This document shows, piece after piece, positions 8,208 to 17,230 of a DNA stretch of 64,000 nucleotides. The position numbers and the translations under genes are program-made. This DNA comes from RGIG9115 sp045128915 (GTDB lineage: Bacteria; Bacillota; Clostridia; UBA1381), in the NCBI GenBank assembly GCA_045128915.1, contig JBGVIT010000006.1, positions 62,001 through 126,000 of the forward strand. Reading direction: 5' to 3'. The notes beneath the pieces are model-generated. The model saw only the letters and a list, made by a program, of their open reading frames with translations. It did no database searches and was not told where the DNA came from. The stretch's first letter is position 1. Each line of letters opens with the position of its first letter.

Positions 8208-8957
8208 ATGCTTGATTTTCATACGCATATTCTTCACAATATAGATGACGGTGCGCCTGATATTGAAGTGTCAGTAAAGATGCTTGAGCAGGCATATGAA
8301 AGTGGTACTGAAACTGTGGTTTTATCGCCGCATTTTTACCCTAAGGAAGAAGAAACGATAAACACCTTTCTTGAACGACGAAATCGAAGATATAAAGAGC
8401 TTAAAAAAGCTTGTGAAGGTAAAGATGTACCTGAGCTTCGTGTTGGCTGCGAAGCTGCTTTGCTTGTACCTTTTTCTGAGTTTGAAAGAGTTCATGAGCT
8501 TTGCATAGAAGGTACAGATTATTTGCTGGTTGAAATGCCTTATACCCCATGGGAAGAATGGATGTTTGAAAGTGTATATAACCTGACTGTAAAGGGTATT
8601 AAACCAATAATTGCACATATTGACCGTTATCTTCATTATCCAAAACATGCACTTGCGGCTCTTGATGAAGTGAGACCGATATATCAGGTTAACTCATCTG
8701 CTTTTCTTACCAGAAAGGGCAGAAAGCAAATTCTTGAGCTGTTTCAAAAAGGAAGAATTCATGTGCTTGGAAGTGATATGCACAATCTTGCACGAAGAAG
8801 AAATACATTGCCTGAATCATACATATATCTTCAAGAAAAGTTTGGAGAGGCTTATATAAGGTATATAGAGCAAAACAGTACAGATATTATTCAAAACAGA
8901 GAAATAAACAAATCATACTTTTTGCCCAAACCCCAAAAAAGAGGGTTGTTTTTTTGA
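8208..8957 (+). CDS. PHP-type tyrosine-protein phosphatase (CpsB/CapC/YwqE family)
   Basis: A 249-residue PHP-fold metal-dependent phosphatase. The N-terminal metal site DFHTHILHNIDDGAPD is the hallmark of the CpsB/YwqE group, which dephosphorylates bacterial tyrosine kinases controlling capsule/exopolysaccharide synthesis. Further metal ligands are seen in VLSPHFYP, GCEAALL, IIAHIDRY and the C-terminal LGSDMHN. The ATG at 8208 follows GAGGAGA by seven bases. Here it is not beside a kinase or Wzz gene but between a small Cys protein and ksgA, about 36 kb from the polysaccharide cluster. Its kinase partner is not in the window. Confidence 0.9.
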   Translation: MLDFHTHILHNIDDGAPDIEVSVKMLEQAYESGTETVVLSPHFYPKEEETINTFLERRNRRYKELKKACEGKDVPELRVGCEAALLVPFSEFERVHELCIEGTDYLLVEMPYTPWEEWMFESVYNLTVKGIKPIIAHIDRYLHYPKHALAALDEVRPIYQVNSSAFLTRKGRKQILELFQKGRIHVLGSDMHNLARRRNTLPESYIYLQEKFGEAYIRYIEQNSTDIIQNREINKSYFLPKPQKRGLFF

Positions 8958-8973
8958 AAATGGAGAGTGAAAA

Positions 8974-9828
8974 ATGAACCTTACAGATCCATCTGTTATA
9001 AAACATATACGAACTAAATTCGGCTTTGATTTTAAAAAAGCCTTTGGTCAGAACTTTCTTACATCACAAAAGGTTCTTGACGAAATCTGCAAAGCAGCTT
9101 CGGGCGCTGATGGCATCTTGGAAATCGGCCCCGGATTTGGTACTTTGACAAATGCACTTGCAGAAAATTTTGGTCAGGTGGTTGCCATTGAGCTTGACTC
9201 AAGACTTCCCGAAGTGCTTGAATATACACTTAGTGACCACAATAATGTTGAAATTATTCAAGGTGACTGTTTGAAAATTGATATAGGACAGCTTATAGGA
9301 GAAAAATTTGGTGACAAGACTGTTTCCGTAGCTGCAAATCTGCCATACTATATCACAACTCCCGTTATAACAACTCTTCTCGAAAGCAAACTGCCTCTTG
9401 ATAAGATTGTTGTAATGGTGCAGAAAGAAGTTGCGGAGCGCATATGCGCAAATCCCGGCGGTAAGGATTATGGAGCTATCAGCGTGCTGTGTTCTTATTA
9501 TTCCAAGCCTGAAATGGTTTGCAAAGTTCCGGCGGGATGCTTTGTTCCGGCTCCTAAGGTAGATTCAGCGGTGGTCTGTATGGATTTGTTAAATGAGCCA
9601 TCGGTATCTGTTTCAGATGAGAAGAAATTTTTTGCAGTTGTTAAAGCTGCATTTGCACAGAGAAGAAAAACTCTTTCCAACTGTTTGAGTTCAGGTTTTC
9701 ACATTGATAAGCAGATAGTTTCCGCAAAGCTTTCAGAGCTTGGTATAGAGCCGAACAGACGCGGCGAAACACTTAGTCTGGAAGAGTATGCGAAAATTAC
9801 GGACAGCATGATAAAAGAAGGATGGTAA
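8974..9828 (+). CDS. ksgA: 16S rRNA dimethyladenosine transferase
   Basis: A 284-residue SAM-dependent methyltransferase of the KsgA/RsmA/Dim1 family, which dimethylates two adjacent adenines in the 3'-terminal helix of 16S rRNA during 30S maturation. The FGFDFKKAFGQNFLTSQKVL N-terminus, SAM-binding ILEIGPGFGTLT, catalytic NLPYYITTPV (the NLPY motif) and VQKEVAERI are all present, as is the C-terminal helical domain with FAQRRKTLSN. A ribosome site GGAGAGTG lies ahead of the ATG. It ends three bases before the following regulator gene. Confidence 0.97.
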   Translation: MNLTDPSVIKHIRTKFGFDFKKAFGQNFLTSQKVLDEICKAASGADGILEIGPGFGTLTNALAENFGQVVAIELDSRLPEVLEYTLSDHNNVEIIQGDCLKIDIGQLIGEKFGDKTVSVAANLPYYITTPVITTLLESKLPLDKIVVMVQKEVAERICANPGGKDYGAISVLCSYYSKPEMVCKVPAGCFVPAPKVDSAVVCMDLLNEPSVSVSDEKKFFAVVKAAFAQRRKTLSNCLSSGFHIDKQIVSAKLSELGIEPNRRGETLSLEEYAKITDSMIKEGW

Positions 9829-9831
9829 ATA

Positions 9832-10374
9832 ATGAACAGCATATATAATGATAATGTTTTGGAGCTTGGAGAGCTTGTAAGATATTACAGAAAGCTGAGG
9901 AATATGACTCAGGAGCAGCTGGCATCGGAAGTAGGCATATCAAGGTCAACATTATCAGCACTTGAAAGCCGCAATATCAAGCCGTCTTTCAATATTATTG
10001 TTCGCATCTCAAATCGTATAGGTATGCCCATTTCGCTTATTTTCAGAAGAGGTCATAGTGTGCTGTTGAATAATTATATCGTAGGCAGGACAACGGTGCA
10101 TGAAAACGGTATGGTGAAAAGCTTTGGCGGACTTCAGGTTACTATGGACTGCTGTGATGATACAGATAGTCTTATAGCGGTTTCATGCAATGGTAAATAT
10201 TATATTGCAGACAAAGATAATCACACAGAATGTGATTTGTTGCTTTGTGCGAATAAAGACACCGGAGTGTGTTTTATGTGTAAAAAAACAGAAATTAATA
10301 CGGACTATTCCTTCGTTGTTGCAGGCATCGTAACCGAGGATGTGTCTGAATGTGTTTTTGAACTTGAAATATAA
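9832..10374 (+). CDS. XRE-family transcriptional regulator
   Basis: A 180-residue protein with an N-terminal helix-turn-helix of the Cro/CI (XRE) type at about residues 10-70 (LVRYYRKLRNMTQEQLASEV, then GISRSTLSALE). Residues after about 75 form a separate region with several cysteines (for example MDCCDDTD, LLLCAN, VCFMCKK) that I do not recognise. It could sense metal, redox state or a ligand. It starts three bases after ksgA, so it is cotranscribed with it. Its targets are unknown. Confidence 0.8.
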   Translation: MNSIYNDNVLELGELVRYYRKLRNMTQEQLASEVGISRSTLSALESRNIKPSFNIIVRISNRIGMPISLIFRRGHSVLLNNYIVGRTTVHENGMVKSFGGLQVTMDCCDDTDSLIAVSCNGKYYIADKDNHTECDLLLCANKDTGVCFMCKKTEINTDYSFVVAGIVTEDVSECVFELEI

Positions 10375-10380
10375 ATTCTC

Positions 10381-10406
10381 AGGCTGTCTTAGGGCGGCCT
10401 TTATTT
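10381..10406 (+). terminator. Intrinsic terminator after the XRE gene
   Basis: An 8-bp stem AGGCTGTC/GGCGGCCT (two G-U pairs) with a TTAG loop is followed by TTATTT. Its position, just after the stop and before addB, fits a modest terminator. Confidence 0.6.
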
Positions 10407-10425
10407 AGAGGGGAGGGAATAGCGT

Positions 10426-13400
10426 ATGCCACTAAAAATTGTAAAATGCGGTCTTACAACATCTGTAAGCCATCTGTACATTGAAGATATAAAATATCAC
10501 CTTAAGCACAATAAATCCGGTGAGCTTATTTTAATGGTTCCGGACCGTTTTTCATATCTTGCAGAAAAAAATATATGCGAAAGCATTGGTGGACTTGGTT
10601 TTGGTGGAGTAAAGGTGCTGACTCTTCATCAGCTCATTCGTCGTATTTCCTCACAGCAGGATGCGTTGTCATCAGTAGGCAAGCAAATGCTTTTAAGGCG
10701 TATTATAAATAAATGTCTTTCCGAGGATTCTGTTTTCTACGGTGCAAAGGACAGAGCGGGATTTGTGGAAAACGTTCTGGAGGTTATGAACGATTGGAAA
10801 AATTTCTGCATAACAGTATCGGATATGGAAGCAGAGCTTGCGCGGGCAGATGAAAGCCTTACAAAGAAAAAGCTTGCAGACCTTACAAATATATATTCGG
10901 AATATATTGATGAGTTTGAAGAAAACGGATATAAGGACGAGGCAGACCTACTCGAATGTGCCTCTCGGATTATTACTGAGACGGATGAATATAATAACTC
11001 AGTTTTATGGATAGACGGATTTGTGGAGTTTGTTCCTGCCCAGATGAATATTTTAATGGCATTTTTGTCAAAGGGTGCAGAGGTGACAGTATTTTTGCCA
11101 TGCCCGAAATCTCGTACACCTGACAGAACAGACGTTTATTCTGTACCCTATAATACCATGCTGAATTTATGCGACATGTGTAAAAATCATGGTTTCAGCT
11201 ATACTGTGGAGGAAGCTTTTCAAAAGAAAAAGCTTGCGGATGAAATAGAATTTTTATGCGAAACTTATGACAGCCGTGAAGAAATATATAATAAGCCATG
11301 TAAATCAATAACTATTACTAAATCTGATGATATCTATTCCGAGGTTGAGCATGCTGCATCGAAAATAATTGATTTGGTATGTGATGATGGCTATGAATTT
11401 TCGGATATTTCTTTGCTCTGCGGTAACCTTAGCGGATATGCTTCGTGTATAGAGGCAGTGTTTGAAAGATACTCAATTCCGTATTTCTCCGACTATAAGG
11501 TTCCTCTCTCCAGCCATCCGGTTTCAATATTGTTAATGAGTATTTTTGACATATTGGAAAATAAAAGCTTTGCTCCCGGCTGTGTCACAAGGTATCTTAA
11601 GACGGGCTACGTTATAAAGTCACCAGATGATATTGATTATTTGTCTCATTTTATTCAAAAGCGCGGTATCAGGGGCAGTATGTGGACTGACGAGAAATAC
11701 TTTACCATTGATACGGGTGGTTTTCTTGATGAAGCTGTGGGCAGAAAGCCAAAAGCAATTTATAACAGTAAAAAACTTCTTGAACTAAGAAGCGCAGTAA
11801 CAGAGCCGCTTTTGGATTATTGGGAAAAGTCAGGCGGAAAAAGAACTGTAAAAGAGCATGTTCAGGCTTTGTTCGATTACTTCAAAACCATACATCTTTT
11901 TGAAAAAATACAGGCGACGGTTGAAGAATTTGAAAAAGCAGGGGACGAGAACGAGGCATCAAGACTTACTCATGTGTGGAATATATTAGTAAATCTATTT
12001 GATCAGATGGTGCTGGCTCTTGGAGACGAAAAGGTAGGAAGAAGCACCTTCGGAGAATACCTGAAGGCAGGTATAGAAGGCTCGGAAATCAGTATTATAC
12101 CTTCAGTTACAAACGGAGTAACAGTCAGCGATGCAGGTCACAGGAAAGGCGCTGATGTAAAAGCGTTATTTATTCTGGGTGCAACACAGTCAACGGTTCC
12201 TGCTGTAAAAAAAGATGATGTGCTTATTACAGAGCAGGAGCTTGAAATGTTTTCAGTTCTTCCCACAAGTGTAGGAAAGACCGGAAGAAATCTATCTAAA
12301 GAGTTTGAACTGCTTACTGCATTTTCCGAAACCTCTGACTTTTTATATATAAGCAACTGCATTATCGGTTCAGGCGGCGAAAAGGAAGACGATTCAAGCG
12401 TATTTGACCTTTTGAAGAATAAATTTTCAACTATTTCGATTGTAAAGCCTGACGATAATTTGTTTATTTCCTCGCCGGAAACAATGCTTCATAAGCTGCT
12501 TGTAAAAATAGCCTCCGGTCAGGAACTGACGGGGTACTATAAATGCATCAGGGATTGGTTTTATCAAAAAGATCCGGAGTCTGCCGGCTTTAAACTTCTC
12601 GATGAAGCAGAAAAGTACAAAATACTTGTAGGCTCAATTCCTAAAAACTTATCATCGGAGCTTTATAAAAATCTTACTGAATACAGCGTTTCAAGGCTTG
12701 AAAAGTATTTTCAATGCCCCTTCAAATATTTCCTGAACTTTGGTCTTAATCTTGAAGACGAAGAAGTTTACGGAATGAAGAGTACCGATACGGGAAATGC
12801 AGTACATCATGTACTTGCGCTGTTTTGTGAAGAGGTTGAAGGCGGAGCGAAAACTCGGGAAGAAAAGCGCGCTCGCTGGGAAGCCATGACAAACGAGAAA
12901 GCAAATGAAATAGTATCAAAAATCTTGTCTGGAATAATGGAAAAATCGGACTCTGTAAAGGAAGACGATTTAAAAATGCAATCAGTGTTCAAAAGGCTTG
13001 AATCTACTGCGAAAAAAGCGGCGGAGCTGATAGTTCTTATGCTTGTAAAGGGTAAATACGAAATTTACGGCAATGAGCTTCCGTTTGAAAGTCTTAAACT
13101 TTCAGGTTCAAAGGGTGATGTATCATTTCATGGTGTAATAGACCGTCTTGACGTTTTTGAAGAGGACGGAAAGGTTAGTGTAAGAATTGTTGACTATAAA
13201 ACCGGTGAAAAGGATTTTGACTTTGTTCATGCATTGAACGGTGTTGATTTGCAGCTTTTGGTTTATGCGTTGGCAGGAGCGGAGCTTGCAGGGGATGACA
13301 GCGAGGTTGCAGGATTTTTCTACAACAGTCTGAAAAAGAGAATGGTATCGTCGGATGATTTGGAAAAGTCTGAAACAGAGCTGAAAAAGCAGTTCAAGCT

Positions 13401-13794
13401 AAGCGGAAGTATAGTAGAAGACAGCGACGCTTTGGGGCTTGAAACCAAGACCGGATTAGATATGGATAGAGACCTTGATGTGCTTGGTGAAAGTAGTTTT
13501 CTGCCCCTTAAGCTAAAAAAAGATAAGCGCTATTACGCTGCATCATCTGCAGTTTCAAGAGAAATGATTAAAGAGGTATTGAACAGCATCAAGGAAACAG
13601 CATCTAATGCGGCTTTTGAAATTGAGAACGGTGATGTAAGAGTTTATCCGTACAAGAACAAAAAGAAGGATTCCTGCAGCTATTGTCCGTACAGCACTAT
13701 TTGTATGTACGATATATGCAACGGTGCGCAAATAAATAATGGCGAGCAGGGAAAAGAAGAGTTAAAAGAAATCAAAAACAGGTTGGGTGGTTAG
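10426..13794 (+). CDS. addB: ATP-dependent helicase-nuclease subunit B
   Basis: A 1122-residue AddB, the partner of AddA in double-strand break end processing for RecA loading. The C-terminal PD-(D/E)XK nuclease shows IVDYKTGEK (D923, K925). The four cysteines of the AddB iron-sulphur staple are present: C764 in YFQCPFKYF and C1084, C1087 and C1093 in CSYCPYSTIC. The helicase-like N-terminus has the LMVPDRFSYLAE segment. The Walker A that starts many AddB proteins (GxxGSGKS) is replaced by VKCGLTTSVSHLY, so no intact P-loop is visible. The ATG at 10426 follows GGGAGGG. addA overlaps or abuts the 3' end, so the pair is coupled. Confidence 0.94.
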   Translation: MPLKIVKCGLTTSVSHLYIEDIKYHLKHNKSGELILMVPDRFSYLAEKNICESIGGLGFGGVKVLTLHQLIRRISSQQDALSSVGKQMLLRRIINKCLSEDSVFYGAKDRAGFVENVLEVMNDWKNFCITVSDMEAELARADESLTKKKLADLTNIYSEYIDEFEENGYKDEADLLECASRIITETDEYNNSVLWIDGFVEFVPAQMNILMAFLSKGAEVTVFLPCPKSRTPDRTDVYSVPYNTMLNLCDMCKNHGFSYTVEEAFQKKKLADEIEFLCETYDSREEIYNKPCKSITITKSDDIYSEVEHAASKIIDLVCDDGYEFSDISLLCGNLSGYASCIEAVFERYSIPYFSDYKVPLSSHPVSILLMSIFDILENKSFAPGCVTRYLKTGYVIKSPDDIDYLSHFIQKRGIRGSMWTDEKYFTIDTGGFLDEAVGRKPKAIYNSKKLLELRSAVTEPLLDYWEKSGGKRTVKEHVQALFDYFKTIHLFEKIQATVEEFEKAGDENEASRLTHVWNILVNLFDQMVLALGDEKVGRSTFGEYLKAGIEGSEISIIPSVTNGVTVSDAGHRKGADVKALFILGATQSTVPAVKKDDVLITEQELEMFSVLPTSVGKTGRNLSKEFELLTAFSETSDFLYISNCIIGSGGEKEDDSSVFDLLKNKFSTISIVKPDDNLFISSPETMLHKLLVKIASGQELTGYYKCIRDWFYQKDPESAGFKLLDEAEKYKILVGSIPKNLSSELYKNLTEYSVSRLEKYFQCPFKYFLNFGLNLEDEEVYGMKSTDTGNAVHHVLALFCEEVEGGAKTREEKRARWEAMTNEKANEIVSKILSGIMEKSDSVKEDDLKMQSVFKRLESTAKKAAELIVLMLVKGKYEIYGNELPFESLKLSGSKGDVSFHGVIDRLDVFEEDGKVSVRIVDYKTGEKDFDFVHALNGVDLQLLVYALAGAELAGDDSEVAGFFYNSLKKRMVSSDDLEKSETELKKQFKLSGSIVEDSDALGLETKTGLDMDRDLDVLGESSFLPLKLKKDKRYYAASSAVSREMIKEVLNSIKETASNAAFEIENGDVRVYPYKNKKKDSCSYCPYSTICMYDICNGAQINNGEQGKEELKEIKNRLGG

Positions 13795-16700
13795 TTTGAG
13801 AAAATGGACTCATGAGCAGGTAAAAGCTATTGAAACTGAACCGAATTTGCTGGTAAGTGCGGCAGCCGGTTCAGGTAAGACAGCTGTACTTGTTGAGCGC
13901 ATAACAAGAAAGCTTATACCCGATGAAAACGGAGAATATGTACCTATTGACAGGCTTTTGGTTGTTACCTTTGCGAAGGATGCGGCAAGAGAAATGCAAA
14001 CCAGAATAAAAGCTTCTCTTGAAGCTGCCTATGCTGCAGAGGAGAGCAGAAAAAAGAAAAGAATTCTCAGCGAACAGCTGAGAAAACTGCCATTTGCTGA
14101 GTTTTCGACCATAGACTCATTTTGTATGAGATTTGTAAAGCAAAATTTCCATCTGCTTAGCATAGATCCTGCGTTTAAAATATTTGATCCAACCGAAGCT
14201 TCTGTGTTTATGACTGAGGCGATGGATGAATACTTCGACAAGCTATACGAAGATGGTAACGAGCATTTTTTAAGACTTGTTTCCTTGTATGCTAAAGGCT
14301 ACGATGACAGAGAAGTAATGGGTGTTATAAGCGAAATATATAATTTTACCAGGTCACTTCCCAATCCTGAGAAATGGCTTCGTTTGCATGCAGAGGATTA
14401 TATACGTTTTGAGGATAATATTTTCTGCCAGCTTATAGTTGCCAATTTTAAGGATATTTCAAAAACAGTTTTACAATCTCTGAATAAGATTTTAAGTGAT
14501 TATGAAAGTCAGGTTGACAGTGAATATGGAAACATCAGCCTTATAGCTACTTTAAATAATGATATATCCGTATTATCAAAGGCAGAATATACATGGAACG
14601 GCATTTATAACCTTTCCGGTGCATTTGAAAAGCTTAAGAAAACAAGCTCCATGAAACCGGAGGCGGTACTTCAAAAGGAGTATATTGATTATCGTGAAGC
14701 TGCACTTGAACCTATAAGACAAATGATTGCCTACGTTAAGGGGCCGTCTGATGAGCTTGACGAGATTTACTCACAAAGGCTTTATCCCCATGCTGTTGCA
14801 CTTTCGGAAGTAACTATCGGTTTTGATGAATTTTTATTTAATAAAAAGAACAAAAGCTCCAAGTTCGAGTTCAATGACCTTGAACATATGACAGCCAAGC
14901 TTCTCCGTGAAAACGAAGATATAAGACAGGAATATATCAATAAATATGAAGAAATACTCATGGACGAATATCAGGACACCAACGGCTTGCAGGAGGAGAT
15001 ATTCAATCTTATTTCCAACGGTAAGAATCGTTTTATGGTTGGTGACCTTAAGCAGAGCATATACGGCTTCAGAAGCAGCGATCCGATGATATTCAGGGAA
15101 AAGGATGAACTGTATTCGCCGGAGTCTCCATCAGGAAACCGTGTAGTGCTGTCCGGCAATTTCCGAAGCCGTGAAGATGTGCTTGAAAGCATCAATGTGC
15201 TGTTTGGAAAAATCATGTCACATGATATGGGAGGCGTTGAATATAACGACGAGCAAGCACTTCACTATCTCAATCGGGATTTTGATAATAAATCAGAAGC
15301 AAATAACTATACATCGGAGCTTTATGTCATAGAGGGCAATGGCAGGGAAGATGATGAAGATGAGCTTTTGTCCGACGAGGAAACAGAAGCAAATTTCGTA
15401 GCAGATAAAATAAGACAAATGATAGACAGTCGATGGCAGGTTTATGACAAAGGCGCTTTCCGTGACGTAAAGGAAAACGATTTTGCGATTATAATGAATG
15501 CAGTTAAGGCTGACAGCGGAATTTATATAAATGCACTTAAGCAAAGAGGACTGAATGCCTATTCGGAGGATAAGGACTTTTTTGGAAAAACGGAAATAAA
15601 TCTTATAATTTCCTTTGTAAAAGCCGTAAACAATCCAATGAATGATATACCGCTTGTTTCGGCAATGCGTTCTCCCGTTTACAGATTTACAGATTCAGAA
15701 CTTGCAGAAATTCGCTTGTGCGGAAATGACAAGTTCTGGAGATGTGTATTAAAATGTGCAGAGCGTACAGATGCACTTGGAAAAAAATGCGCAGATTTTG
15801 CAGAGCATATAAATAAATGGCGTGCGCTCAGCCGGTATATGAGCGCAGATAGACTCATCTGGAGAATTATGACTGATTGTTCTCTGTACGATATGTGCGG
15901 TATTCTCTATGGTGGAGAGGCTGCACTTGCAAATCTCAGACTATTTATGGATAAGGCGAGAATACTTTCAAACGGTGGAATTGCTACGTTATACGATTTT
16001 GAAAACTATATTTCAACACTCATGGACTCTGATGGTGTAGGTAGTGCGCCCTTGTCATCAGATGGTATTCCGATTATGACAATCCACAAAAGCAAAGGTC
16101 TTGAGTTTCCGGTTGTTTTTGTATGTCGTACGGGCAAGAAATTTGTTCTTGACGGTTTTTCAGGACATGTTAATATCCATAAAGATTTAGGCTTTGGTTT
16201 AAATGATATTCATTATGAAGAATCGTATATGACTCCTACATTAAACAGAAAGCTTATAGGCAATGCGAAGAATAAAGAGGCAATGTCAGAGCAGCTAAGA
16301 AAGCTGTATGTTGCAATGACTCGTGCCAAAGAAAAGCTTATTGTTACCGGTGTAGTACCAGCATCAACAGAAAAGAAAGGAGCTTTTGAGTTTACCGACT
16401 ATGAGATTTCAGAGTACTACATCGAAAAATCAAAAAGCTTCATGCAGATGATTGCTCCTGCGATAAAAAAAGATGGTGGAAAACTCTGGGAATACAACGA
16501 AATTCAAGCCGGAGTGATTAAGCCGGCAGACTTTACAGATATAGCGAAGAGCGAAGCTGTTTATGATGAGGATGCTGTTCGAAATGAAGTTTTTGAATTG
16601 TTCAGCAAGTATGAAAATATCACAATTCCTACACCGATACCTGCTAAAGTATCAGTTTCGGAGCTGAAGAACAAATCGGGATTTTCATCAACACTTCAGC

Positions 16701-17230
16701 GACTTCCGTCGTTTATGAATTCGGGCGAAACGGGTGGTGCAGCGTATGGTACAATGCTCCACAACATTATGGAGCATATTACAATCATACCTGAAATGAC
16801 AAAAGAACATATCCATGACGAAATCATAAGAATAAACGGAAGCGAAAATCAAAAGACCGAAGATAAAATATTTGAGTTTTTCAATAGCGAGCTTGGTACG
16901 AGAGCATCCGGAGCTGTTGTTAAGCGCGAGGAAATGTTTGAAATTCAGATACCTGCAATGGATGACAGCGGTGTACTAATAGACGGTAAAATGCTTTTGC
17001 AGGGTATAGTGGATATGTACTTTATTGACGGTGACAAGCTTGTAGTTATAGATTATAAAACGGATAAATGCAATGATATATCAGAGCTTGCGGACAAATA
17101 TGCAGTGCAGCTAAAATGGTATAGGTATGCAATGGAAAAGCTTCTGGAAAGAAAAGTGGATGAGGTGTATATCTACTCTTTCCATAAAAATGCGTATATA
17201 GAAATAACGGAGATGACGAATAATGAGTAA
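13787..17230 (+). CDS. addA: ATP-dependent helicase-nuclease subunit A
   Basis: About 1147 residues: a UvrD/Rep-type SF1 helicase with a C-terminal RecB-family nuclease. Walker A is LLVSAAAGSGKTAVL (K31), Walker B region ILMDEYQDTN, motif III GDLKQSIYGFR, motif V TIHKSKGLEFPVV, and motif VI RKLYVAMTRAKEKL. The nuclease has HNIMEH and VIDYKTDK near the C-terminus. With AddB it forms the Chi-regulated end-resection enzyme of Firmicutes. The start is uncertain: GTG at 13787 overlaps addB by 8 bp, while TTG at 13796 has GGGTGG five bases upstream. The 3' end overlaps metH by 8 bp, so addB-addA-metH are read as one unit. Confidence 0.96.
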   Translation: MVSLRKWTHEQVKAIETEPNLLVSAAAGSGKTAVLVERITRKLIPDENGEYVPIDRLLVVTFAKDAAREMQTRIKASLEAAYAAEESRKKKRILSEQLRKLPFAEFSTIDSFCMRFVKQNFHLLSIDPAFKIFDPTEASVFMTEAMDEYFDKLYEDGNEHFLRLVSLYAKGYDDREVMGVISEIYNFTRSLPNPEKWLRLHAEDYIRFEDNIFCQLIVANFKDISKTVLQSLNKILSDYESQVDSEYGNISLIATLNNDISVLSKAEYTWNGIYNLSGAFEKLKKTSSMKPEAVLQKEYIDYREAALEPIRQMIAYVKGPSDELDEIYSQRLYPHAVALSEVTIGFDEFLFNKKNKSSKFEFNDLEHMTAKLLRENEDIRQEYINKYEEILMDEYQDTNGLQEEIFNLISNGKNRFMVGDLKQSIYGFRSSDPMIFREKDELYSPESPSGNRVVLSGNFRSREDVLESINVLFGKIMSHDMGGVEYNDEQALHYLNRDFDNKSEANNYTSELYVIEGNGREDDEDELLSDEETEANFVADKIRQMIDSRWQVYDKGAFRDVKENDFAIIMNAVKADSGIYINALKQRGLNAYSEDKDFFGKTEINLIISFVKAVNNPMNDIPLVSAMRSPVYRFTDSELAEIRLCGNDKFWRCVLKCAERTDALGKKCADFAEHINKWRALSRYMSADRLIWRIMTDCSLYDMCGILYGGEAALANLRLFMDKARILSNGGIATLYDFENYISTLMDSDGVGSAPLSSDGIPIMTIHKSKGLEFPVVFVCRTGKKFVLDGFSGHVNIHKDLGFGLNDIHYEESYMTPTLNRKLIGNAKNKEAMSEQLRKLYVAMTRAKEKLIVTGVVPASTEKKGAFEFTDYEISEYYIEKSKSFMQMIAPAIKKDGGKLWEYNEIQAGVIKPADFTDIAKSEAVYDEDAVRNEVFELFSKYENITIPTPIPAKVSVSELKNKSGFSSTLQRLPSFMNSGETGGAAYGTMLHNIMEHITIIPEMTKEHIHDEIIRINGSENQKTEDKIFEFFNSELGTRASGAVVKREEMFEIQIPAMDDSGVLIDGKMLLQGIVDMYFIDGDKLVVIDYKTDKCNDISELADKYAVQLKWYRYAMEKLLERKVDEVYIYSFHKNAYIEITEMTNNE

